Assembly: GCA_024689605.1 (NCBI GenBank)
Contig: JAILDD010000275.1
Coordinates: 1 to 9,623, forward strand
Source: Lachnospiraceae bacterium
GTDB taxonomy: Bacteria; Bacillota_A; Clostridia; Lachnospirales; Lachnospiraceae
Reading direction: 5' to 3'
DNA: 9,623 bases
Notes under the pieces: model-generated
What the model was told of the DNA's origin: nothing
Database searches by the model: none
Seen by the model: the letters and a program-made list of their open reading frames with translations, nothing else
Shown here: piece after piece, positions 1 through 5,920 of the stretch
Layout: each line of letters begins with the position of its first letter
Numbering within the stretch: position 1 is the stretch's first letter
Program-made: the position numbers and the translations under genes

Positions 1-2
1 GG

Positions 3-125
3 GATAAGTCTGAAGTCATTATATTTATTCATCTGAAAAATACAAAGCGTCGCTGGCTTCGCAGGGTGATCTCTTTATGTGAGCGCCGGAAACAGGCGAT
101 ACAGGGATTCGTGATAATTGAATAA
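3..125 (+). CDS. C-terminal tail of an unidentified protein (partial)
   Basis: Reading frame 3 is open from the window edge to a TAA at 123-125 and gives 40 residues, basic in the middle (TKRRWLRRV) and ending GFVIIE. The other two + frames stop early. The stop is followed 11 bases later by a strong hairpin with a short T run (137-182), which is what the end of a + strand transcript should look like, and the next gene runs convergently. A 40-codon open stretch can occur by chance, so position relative to the terminator is the main support. The family is not recognisable from so short a tail. Confidence 0.4.
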   Translation, partial: DKSEVIIFIHLKNTKRRWLRRVISLCERRKQAIQGFVIIE

Positions 126-136
126 CTTATGAACTG

Positions 137-182
137 AAACTTCCCACACCGTCAGACAAGACTATACGGTGTGGGAAGTTTT
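137..182. terminator. Bidirectional hairpin terminator between convergent genes
   Basis: A perfect 15-bp inverted repeat (arms 137-151 and 167-181, core CTTCCCACACCG / CGGTGTGGGAAG) encloses a 15-base loop and is followed on the + strand by TTTT. On the - strand the tail is only TTTCAGTT, so termination there is probably weaker. It lies between the + strand tail ending at 125 and the - strand gene ending at 210, so it can serve both. A related hairpin occurs at 9590-9616. Confidence 0.85.
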
Positions 183-209
183 AAATATTAATAATAACGT
201 ATCGCCGGC

Positions 210-824
210 TTATGAATTCCTCCGGGTGTTTTTCCAGTGTCTTTCCTCGTCTAAATCCATTTCGGGGCCGACAAGAAAGGCGCGGTAACGCCGACTGTAT
301 TTGACTGTAAACCCGATTTCGGTGAGTTCTTCAAAATCTCTTGCCCTTGTGCGTTCGTTACTGTCAGGAAAAAGTCTGTAGTATTCTGCTTTTGTGTCTG
401 CAAAGAGAGGCATGTCGGGCAGTTCCCCAAGATATTCGGGAGGGAATTGAACAGGATCTTCCTTTATCAGCTCCTTATATTCAAAATATTCATCATATTC
501 TGATTCATAACATTCAAGCTCATATAGCCCTGTTCTGGTAAGTCCATATATAAGTGTCCCCAGACGGTACAGCCTTGCAAGGTGTTTTTTTCTGCGTTCA
601 GTCATTTTTATGACCGGTTTAACTGCCGGTGGATCGACACGATCATAATTGTCATTTTTTTTGTTATATTTTAAATATAACAGTCCACAGTCTCTAAGAT
701 CCTTGAGGTCTCGCTGAAGCATGCGAGTCCCAATACCGAACTTATTTCGAAGCTCTGTAGGACCATGGTAGTACGAGTCTCTTATGTACTGGTATATATA
801 AATCTGTCGTCTGATTGTTTTCAT
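210..824 (-). CDS. Putative DNA-binding regulator with two winged-helix-like segments
   Basis: The 204-residue product begins with a DeoR/WYL-type winged helix at about residues 1-60: after GPTELRNKFGIG comes the recognition-helix pattern TRMLQRDLKDLRDCGLL and then a basic wing. A second segment at about 145-187 repeats the pattern (ERTRARDFEELTEIGFTV, then a basic YSRRYRAFLVG strand). The middle (100-140) is rich in Glu, Asp and Tyr. Proteins with this N-terminus often continue into a WYL ligand-binding domain, but this one is too short and no WYL motif is seen, so it may act without a ligand or need a partner. It starts at ATG 824-822 with no clear Shine-Dalgarno, hinting at low expression. 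It is divergent from the AAA+/nuclease operon, and the obvious inference is that it controls that operon. The family assignment is by pattern only. Confidence 0.75.
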   Translation of the reverse strand: MKTIRRQIYIYQYIRDSYYHGPTELRNKFGIGTRMLQRDLKDLRDCGLLYLKYNKKNDNYDRVDPPAVKPVIKMTERRKKHLARLYRLGTLIYGLTRTGLYELECYESEYDEYFEYKELIKEDPVQFPPEYLGELPDMPLFADTKAEYYRLFPDSNERTRARDFEELTEIGFTVKYSRRYRAFLVGPEMDLDEERHWKNTRRNS

Positions 825-859
825 AATAATTCACAAGTCTTTTTTTATCATACTTCTTT

Positions 860-884
860 ACATCGGAGGATAAGCTGCCGATGT
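860..884. repeat. Inverted repeat, possible operator
   Basis: ACATCGG (860-866) and CCGATGT (878-884) form a perfect 7-bp inverted repeat with an 11-base spacer, just upstream of the regulator's start. It could be an autoregulatory operator or a small hairpin in the regulator's 5' leader. The evidence is symmetry and position only. Confidence 0.4.
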
Positions 885-901
885 GAGAAAGTGAGTGATA
901 T

Positions 902-926
902 ATAACAAGTGGGAAATCTTTGTTAT
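902..926. repeat. Second inverted repeat with the same geometry
   Basis: ATAACAA (902-908) and TTGTTAT (920-926) are perfect arms separated by 11 bases, as in the dyad at 860-884, but with unrelated arm sequence. The start-to-start distance of 42 bp is close to four helical turns. AT-rich inverted repeats arise easily by chance, so this is weak. Confidence 0.3.
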
Positions 927-948
927 TTATTTTATCATACCGCGCTAA

Positions 949-993
949 CCTGACGCTATAGCGTCGCTTAGAATTTTAACAGCTGATAGACTG
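949..993 (+). promoter_or_regulatory. Candidate promoter module P1 for the AAA+/MBL/PD-(D/E)XK operon
   Basis: This 45-base block aligns without gaps to 5356-5400 with 31 identities. Conserved parts are CCTGAC, CTATA, GTCGC, TTT and the terminal ACTG around a -10-like TAGACT (987-992). The -35 position (about 964-969, TCGCTT) is a poor consensus, which suggests that the promoter depends on an activator bound to the overlapping palindrome, or is kept weak. The predicted transcript has a leader of roughly 140 bases before the ATG at 1135. Confidence 0.5.
952..965. promoter_or_regulatory. Perfect 14-bp palindrome, probable operator of the AAA+/nuclease operon
   Basis: GACGCTATAGCGTC is a perfect palindrome with no central spacer, as expected for a site of a dimeric DNA-binding protein. 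It sits just upstream of a candidate -10 (TAGACT, 987-992), overlapping the -35 region. A diverged copy is found at 5359-5372 in front of the next operon. There one base pair of the dyad is changed on both sides (G:C to A:T), so symmetry is kept at that position, which argues for a selected site. The divergent regulator is the natural candidate ligand, by inference only. Confidence 0.65.
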
Positions 994-1134
994 TTTTCAG
1001 AGCATCGTGATCGTTCCTGAATATGAGAGGGCTATCGTTCTGCTTCCTACACTTTCAGGTAAGTATCCGGTGTGAGGTATTTGGTCTGGGTATTTAAGGA
1101 TCGTTAAACTAGCTGAAACAAGGAGGTAAGGTCT

Positions 1135-3138
1135 ATGTTGTGTTATGAACTGGTCTATAAATGTATTTTTAACTGTGTTGAAGAGGATAATGCGGAAAAA
1201 AAGATACAGGCTGTTAATAAGCTTCTGAATATTGATTTCGGTGAAAATTATTCATGCATTTTTTGCGTCAGTGAAGATGGCTTTAATGTTGTAGCCATGA
1301 CAGTTGAGCCTGCTGTCCTGGATCAGCTTAGCCGGAAGGTTGAAAAATTTGCACAGCAGATGATGAATATTAAAATGGTGGAATGCAGCGTTATCAGAGA
1401 GATAACTGTTAAGGAACTCAGTGTACATATAGATACGGGATGGGATAACGGCTTTTTTGAATCAGGACGCAGACGCTTTTCGAGAAATGCAGGAATGAGG
1501 ATCGATTTTGAAAGTGGCTGTTTTAATGTCAAAGAAGAAGTATTGGATGAGACGCTAAAGACCAGGGATGAGGCAGAAAGGGAAGCGGCTGTTATAATGG
1601 CAGATCGCAGTCTAAGGGAAGAATTGGACAGGATTTATTTTGAAGGCAATAGCAGCAGATTCTATGGCATTCCGGTACACTACCACATTAAGGCAGGAAA
1701 TATGGAGGCAGCTATGGAAATAGTGTATCTGCTTGCGAAAGCGCTTCGTTCGCAGGGACGCCTTCCGTCTGCCCGTATCAGTACAATTACCTCGATAACC
1801 TCCGGATGTTTTAATGAGAGTGGTATGGATAATCTTATTGAAAGATCAGGACTTTCAGCTGTCGCAATGGAGCTTAAAGGTGTATCTGATGAACAGGAAT
1901 ATGCTACGGAGTTTGGGAGAGTTGAGAGGTACCTTACTGATCATATTTTAAAGAGTAAAGAGGATACACAGTTTTTCTTTATTGAAAACACTTCTGAACC
2001 GGGTTTTGGCCACCATATGATAGATGCGCTGTCTGATAAAATCGATATCATTTTGATAAAAGAAGGCAGGGGCGACAGAGATGAGGCTAGGGAGTATTTG
2101 AAAGGGTTGATACGGTCATCACGCTATGCCGAATTAGTGGATGAAAATGTTTTTAAGGAACTTGATGACCGGAATTCTTATATGGCAGCAGATGTTCATA
2201 AAACATTTGAATCATGGAAGAGAAGATGTCTTAAGGAAAAAGCATATATCTCGTACAGCTCTCAGAGAAGATATAAAACAAAAAAGAAGTATAAAAAACA
2301 GAGAGCTTATGAAAAACTTATGGGAATGACGGGATTAAATAATGTGAAATCCCTGGCTGACAGAATACTTGCATTTTACAGGCTGGAAAAAAAGCGTGAA
2401 AAATTTGGCATTGAAAGCTGCGATATTTCACGTCATATGATTTTTACCGGGAATCCGGGATGCGCCAAGACCACTGTGGCAAGGCTTATTGCGGAGATAC
2501 TTTCAGAAGAACAGATCCTGGAAACCGGAGCTTTTGTGGAGTGTGGAAGAAGTGATCTGGTCGGGAGATATGTGGGCTGGACTGCAAAATGTGTAAAAAG
2601 AAAGTTCAGAGAAGCCAAAGGCGGGGTGTTATTTATTGATGAAGCATACTCACTTTTAGATGACAGCCACAGCTTTGGGGATGAGGCAATAAATACAATA
2701 GTGCAGGAAATGGAGAATATGCGCAAAGAAGTGATAGTTATATTTGCGGGATATCCTGTGCCTATGAATGATTTCCTTGAAAGAAATGAGGGATTGAGCA
2801 GCAGGATAGCTTTTCATGTATCATTTGATGACTACAGCGTGGAGGAGATGTTGGCGATTCTTGAGCTGATGTCAAAAGATAGAGGATACAGGGTAACCGG
2901 GGATGCCTTGGAAAAGTGCAGCAGAATATTCTATAATGCATCAAAGACGGAAAATTTCGGTAACGGACGTTATGTCAGGAATGTGCTTGAAAAAGCGATG
3001 CTAAACCAATCGGGAAGACTATACGGACAGTGCTGCAGGAACATAAACAAATCTGAACTGCAGACACTTCTCCCGGAAGATTTTGAAGAGCTGAAGATTA
3101 CATACAGGGAAGAAAAAAAGCGAAGGATAGGTTTTTAA
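1135..3138 (+). CDS. AAA+ ATPase, CbxX/CfxQ (SpoVK-like) type, with unusual N-terminal half
   Basis: The 667-residue protein ends in a complete CbxX/CfxQ-type AAA+ domain (about 390-667). It shows the entry segment YEKLMGMTGLNNVK, Walker A GNPGCAKTT (439-447, Lys445), Walker B GGVLFIDEA (496-504, Asp502-Glu503), sensor 1 VIVIFAGYP (533-541), arginine finger SSR (Arg557) and sensor 2 GNGRYVRN (609-616), so ATP hydrolysis and hexamer assembly are expected. A lysine-rich linker (about 378-389) precedes it. The N-terminal ~375 residues match no domain I recognise; residues 176-340 keep the layout of an AAA fold but lack the P-loop. No membrane segment or signal peptide is seen. The start has a strong AAGGAGG 8 bases upstream. 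It is the first gene of a tight operon with an RNase J-like and a PD-(D/E)XK protein. It probably powers remodelling or gating of those nucleases (inference). Confidence 0.9.
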   Translation: MLCYELVYKCIFNCVEEDNAEKKIQAVNKLLNIDFGENYSCIFCVSEDGFNVVAMTVEPAVLDQLSRKVEKFAQQMMNIKMVECSVIREITVKELSVHIDTGWDNGFFESGRRRFSRNAGMRIDFESGCFNVKEEVLDETLKTRDEAEREAAVIMADRSLREELDRIYFEGNSSRFYGIPVHYHIKAGNMEAAMEIVYLLAKALRSQGRLPSARISTITSITSGCFNESGMDNLIERSGLSAVAMELKGVSDEQEYATEFGRVERYLTDHILKSKEDTQFFFIENTSEPGFGHHMIDALSDKIDIILIKEGRGDRDEAREYLKGLIRSSRYAELVDENVFKELDDRNSYMAADVHKTFESWKRRCLKEKAYISYSSQRRYKTKKKYKKQRAYEKLMGMTGLNNVKSLADRILAFYRLEKKREKFGIESCDISRHMIFTGNPGCAKTTVARLIAEILSEEQILETGAFVECGRSDLVGRYVGWTAKCVKRKFREAKGGVLFIDEAYSLLDDSHSFGDEAINTIVQEMENMRKEVIVIFAGYPVPMNDFLERNEGLSSRIAFHVSFDDYSVEEMLAILELMSKDRGYRVTGDALEKCSRIFYNASKTENFGNGRYVRNVLEKAMLNQSGRLYGQCCRNINKSELQTLLPEDFEELKITYREEKKRRIGF

Positions 3139-3153
3139 AAAGCGGAGGTCTAG

Positions 3154-4512
3154 ATGGGCTGGATAAAAATATACAGAGGAGTAAATCAGATTGGTGGAGT
3201 AGTTACTGAGATACGAAAAGGAAGTCATCGTATTCTTATTGATTTTGGTGCTGTTCTTCCAGGAGCTGATAATGCAGAAGCAGCTGATGATGAATTGGTA
3301 AAAGAAGTTTTTTCCGACAAGGATGTAAAGACTGATGCAGTGCTTTTTACTCATTATCATGGCGACCATGTGGGATTGAAAAACAGGATACCTGATGATA
3401 TTCCGCTATTCGCCGGAAGAACCGCAATAGAGATTATGAAATTAATCGCGACCGGAGTAGATTTTGTAAAAATAAAGAATGGAAAAGAAAATGAAACGGA
3501 GTTGCCTGTAATAAGCAGGATAAAGCCATATTGGCGTCCCGGAACATATAAGGATTTCAGCGGTATAAAGGTCATGCCGCTGGTTTGTGACCATTCTGCG
3601 TTAGATGCATATATGTTTGTGATAGAACTGAATGGCAAACAGATACTTTATACCGGGGATTTCAGAGCTCATGGTATACCGGGACATAGTACTTTCGAAA
3701 AATTGATAACGCAGAAAGTTGGAAAGACAGATATTCTGGTAACAGAGGGAACGATGGTATCAAGGATAGCAGAAAGTGCATATAATCCCATAAGGACTGA
3801 GGCACAGCTCAAGCAGAAAGCCATGGAGATATTTTCGTCCCACAGAGAAAATGTGGTACTGGTTTCTTCGACCAACATTGACAGTGTTATGAGTTTTTAT
3901 AATGCTGTTCCGGAGGAAATGGCATTTGTCTGCGATCCTTATCAGGCGAGGATCATGAAGCTCGCTATTGAAGCAAGGCATAAATATTTCCCCGGAGATT
4001 ACAGATACCGTGAAAACATAAATGTTATCTGTCCGGATGATAACGAGTACTGTATGAGAGATCTGAAAGCATTTAAAGTTCCGGGGACAGACAGGCATCC
4101 TTTTGTGATGGCAAGGTGGGAACTTATAAATGAAAAAGGGGTTGTGATGCTGGCAAGACCTGATCGTAATCCGGCTGTCAGGCCCGGGAAATTTAAATCT
4201 TTGTTAAATAAAATGAAAGATCCGTTTATAGTATATTCCATGTGGGACGGGTACCTGAAAGGCGGAAAGGCTGAGGATCCTGCTGTGGTGAGTTTTATGG
4301 ATGGACACATGGGGGGCGGACATATGGAACAATTGCATACAAGCGGCCATGCGTATGTGGAGGATCTTGCAAGGCTTATGGATTTGACAGATCCATGTGC
4401 GATCATTCCAATGCATACGGAAAGTGTTGAGGATTTTATAAAGGTGGATGCATTTGGAAAGTTTATCAGCAGGATAGAAAAAAAGAATGCGGGAGAGGTA
4501 TATGAGATATGA
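3154..4512 (+). CDS. RNase J-like metallo-beta-lactamase/beta-CASP hydrolase
   Basis: The 452-residue protein opens like RNase J (IKIYRGVNQIGG, then ILIDFGAVLPG). It carries the zinc-binding motif THYHGDH (66-72: His67, His69, Asp71, His72), motif 3 His147 (VCDHSALDAY) and motif 4 Asp169 (TGDFRAHG). The beta-CASP landmarks follow: motif A Glu198 (VTEGTM), motif B His399 (HTSGHA) and motif C His421 (IIPMHTE). Intact motifs predict an active zinc nuclease, by family most likely acting on RNA. At 452 residues it is about 100 shorter than typical RNase J, and it stops soon after motif C, so the usual C-terminal domain is missing. It is presumably an accessory paralogue and not the housekeeping RNase J. 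GGAGGT precedes the ATG by 4 bases; it follows the AAA+ gene by 15 bases and overlaps the next gene by ATGA. Confidence 0.9.
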   Translation: MGWIKIYRGVNQIGGVVTEIRKGSHRILIDFGAVLPGADNAEAADDELVKEVFSDKDVKTDAVLFTHYHGDHVGLKNRIPDDIPLFAGRTAIEIMKLIATGVDFVKIKNGKENETELPVISRIKPYWRPGTYKDFSGIKVMPLVCDHSALDAYMFVIELNGKQILYTGDFRAHGIPGHSTFEKLITQKVGKTDILVTEGTMVSRIAESAYNPIRTEAQLKQKAMEIFSSHRENVVLVSSTNIDSVMSFYNAVPEEMAFVCDPYQARIMKLAIEARHKYFPGDYRYRENINVICPDDNEYCMRDLKAFKVPGTDRHPFVMARWELINEKGVVMLARPDRNPAVRPGKFKSLLNKMKDPFIVYSMWDGYLKGGKAEDPAVVSFMDGHMGGGHMEQLHTSGHAYVEDLARLMDLTDPCAIIPMHTESVEDFIKVDAFGKFISRIEKKNAGEVYEI

Positions 4513-5360
4513 GTGGAAAAAATGATACAGGATCGATCATGCTGGACGAACTGATAAGCGACAGTGTATTGAATGATTATTATTTCGCCGGAATAAAAGC
4601 TGAGGTGGTGCTTGATACGATGATGACACCGCTTATTGCAGATCTTTTAAAAGAGCAGATTACTTTTACCGGGAAGCCTGTTTATATCACAAAAGAATTT
4701 CCTTTGAAAACATCTGCCGAAGATCATAGAAATAGAAAAGCAGATTATGTGCTTATGGATAATAAAAGCATATACCTTGTTGAACTTAAGACATCTATGG
4801 GAAGTATAGATAAAGAGCAGTTGGATGCATATGGGGAAAAGCTGAATAATTATAATGGAAAAAAACTTTTAGACGAATTTACTGAGCTGCTTAAAAGCGT
4901 ATTTGGGATTACTGATGAAGAAAATAGCGATTTAGTTTCAGTGACGGATAGAATTGTTAAAAGTCTTACTGACTCGAAGACAGGTTTTAGTGAACGGGTC
5001 AGCAGTCTTAGTAAGTCTGATCCGCAGGAAGAGCAGAGAGAAAGAACTGAACAGTACATAAGAACTCTTATGAAAAATAAAAAAATTAAATCATCACAAA
5101 AGTTTTTATTTCAGGCAGCCCAGATTGTTACTAACAGCAAGCCGTCAGACTGGGGATCAAAAGATATCAAACTGATTTATATGATGCCATGTAAGAGCAG
5201 AAGTAAAATACTGGAATATTTTATGGATGGGCGAGAGGCACAGGTTCAGTATTTTTATTTTGATAAGATCAGCTCAGGCAGTAAGAAGGATAATGACGGA
5301 GAAATGTTATACATTGACTGGTTAAAAGAAAAAATCTTAATTCCGCTGTTTTTGGCCTGA
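4509..5360 (+). CDS. PD-(D/E)XK nuclease-like protein
   Basis: The 283-residue product has the core signature of the restriction-endonuclease fold. Asp79 lies in KADYVLMDNK, followed by a beta strand with Glu92-Leu93-Lys94 (YLVELKT), then a helix with Gln104 (DKEQLDAY). An N-terminal helix and a possible extra acidic residue (Glu63 in ITKEFP) complete the usual layout. This predicts metal-dependent nucleic-acid cleavage. The remainder (about 115-283) is Lys/Ser-rich, with no recognised domain. The ATG overlaps the TGA of the RNase J-like gene (ATGA), which implies translational coupling; GAGAGG lies about 10 bases upstream. It is among the most AT-rich genes of the window (20 of 60 bases are G/C at 4921-4980). 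The subfamily is not identified, and a catalytically dead relative cannot be excluded, although D-ExK is present. Confidence 0.8.
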   Translation: MSGKNDTGSIMLDELISDSVLNDYYFAGIKAEVVLDTMMTPLIADLLKEQITFTGKPVYITKEFPLKTSAEDHRNRKADYVLMDNKSIYLVELKTSMGSIDKEQLDAYGEKLNNYNGKKLLDEFTELLKSVFGITDEENSDLVSVTDRIVKSLTDSKTGFSERVSSLSKSDPQEEQRERTEQYIRTLMKNKKIKSSQKFLFQAAQIVTNSKPSDWGSKDIKLIYMMPCKSRSKILEYFMDGREAQVQYFYFDKISSGSKKDNDGEMLYIDWLKEKILIPLFLA

Positions 5361-5400
5361 CACTATAATGTCGCATACAGATTTTCGAAATGCTATACTG
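5356..5400 (+). promoter_or_regulatory. Candidate promoter module P2, related to P1
   Basis: This block starts at the stop codon of the PD-(D/E)XK gene and aligns without gaps to 949-993 (31 of 45 identical). It ends in a better -10 hexamer, TATACT (5394-5399), at the same distance from the dyad as TAGACT in P1. An alternative -10, TATAAT (5364-5369), lies inside the dyad itself. The next gene starts at 5489 after a leader of about 85 bases. No terminator is visible between 5360 and 5489, so read-through from the nuclease operon is also possible. Confidence 0.5.
5359..5372. promoter_or_regulatory. Diverged copy of the operon palindrome
   Basis: GACACTATAATGTC is the counterpart of the perfect palindrome at 952-965. 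Six of its seven base pairs remain symmetric; one position (C opposite A) is broken, and one pair has changed on both sides. Flanking CCT before and GCxTA after are also shared with the first copy. It probably binds the same protein with lower affinity. Confidence 0.5.
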
Positions 5401-5488
5401 AGATAACAGTCGCAAAAGTATTTAGGAACCATTATATTAGGGACATAAAGACCGGTCATAATCCGGGATCAGGAAGGAGACCGCACAA

Positions 5489-5920
5489 ATGGAAGAATTA
5501 AGAAACAGCAATGGCAAAAAGATAGCGAAGATTCTTGATTATACAGGAAATGAGAATAGCAGCATAACTATAGAAGAGGACTGGGAAATCAGGATCTATC
5601 ACAGCACGGACTACGAGGACAGAGAAATAATAGAAATGTGTTCATACGCAGATTATAATGGGGACGCTCTTTTTGATCCACTGTTCAGGGTAGAGCTTTA
5701 TCGGGATGAAAACGGAACGCTTGTAAGCGCAAAAGCACTGTATTATCTGTCCAGGACCTTTATGGGAGACATAGAGCTGTATTGCACCGGAAATCCCGAT
5801 TGTTGGAGCAGCAGTCATTATGAAGAGGACGAAGGTGAATTGGATGAACGTCTTTCAAGCTGGCTGCGTACCATAGATATGCGAGGGTATCTTACCAATG
5901 GAAAGGTGACAAGGATATGA
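5489..5920 (+). CDS. Acidic 143-residue protein of unknown function
   Basis: The family is not firmly recognised. The product is soluble-looking, without signal peptide or membrane segment, and strongly acidic, with an Asp/Glu-rich stretch at about 111-120 (YEEDEGELDE). Residues 50-70 (MCSYADYNGDALFDPLFRVEL) contain an NGD-x3-DP pattern (Asn57-Gly58-Asp59, Asp63-Pro64). It resembles the NGDLM-DPE-type motif of small DUF6908/DUF1249-like proteins; that resemblance is tentative and from memory. AAGGAGA lies 8 bases before the ATG. The gene follows promoter module P2 and its stop overlaps the next start (ATGA), so it is co-translated with the flavodoxin/ferredoxin protein. Confidence 0.75.
   Translation: MEELRNSNGKKIAKILDYTGNENSSITIEEDWEIRIYHSTDYEDREIIEMCSYADYNGDALFDPLFRVELYRDENGTLVSAKALYYLSRTFMGDIELYCTGNPDCWSSSHYEEDEGELDERLSSWLRTIDMRGYLTNGKVTRI

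Larger units (their letters stand above)
825..1134. promoter_or_regulatory. Divergent intergenic regulatory region
   Basis: These 310 bases separate the - strand regulator from the + strand operon and hold no convincing gene. They contain two dyads of equal geometry (7-bp arms, 11-base spacers) at 860-884 (ACATCGG/CCGATGT) and 902-926 (ATAACAA/TTGTTAT), starting exactly 42 bp apart. They also hold an 11-bp direct repeat TTTTATCATAC at 843-853 and 930-940, the perfect palindrome at 952-965, and an untranslated leader of about 140 bases (993-1134) ending in a strong ribosome site. The two TATGAT sequences read on the - strand (852-847, 939-934) are possible -10 boxes for the regulator, but no good -35 accompanies them. 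Confidence 0.55.

Noticed and set aside
30..32. - strand ATG opening a frame that runs to the left edge
   Set aside because: Only about ten codons visible, no ribosome site, and the + strand tail with its terminator explains the region better.
46..968. AGCGTCGCT shared by 46-54 and 960-968, as a possible third operator copy
   Set aside because: Only 9 bases match, the dyad is absent at 46-54 and it lies in a probable coding tail; expected chance is not low enough.
3999..4406. Long - strand open frame (135 codons) opposite the RNase J-like gene, with others at 2433-2726, 3357-3638 and 9021-9386
   Set aside because: They lie opposite well-supported genes, have no ribosome sites, are low-complexity Ser/Ile/His-rich readings and carry no motif; they are shadows of the coding strand.
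4555..4562. TAAGCGAC inside the PD-(D/E)XK gene resembling the reverse complement of the operator flank
   Set aside because: Eight bases only, no palindrome, inside a coding region.
949..5377. Reading the two dyad copies as att sites of an integrated element
   Set aside because: No integrase is present, the copies differ at 4 of the 22 core bases, and the similarity extends into matching -10 hexamers, so duplicated promoter/operator is the simpler reading; kept only as an alternative.
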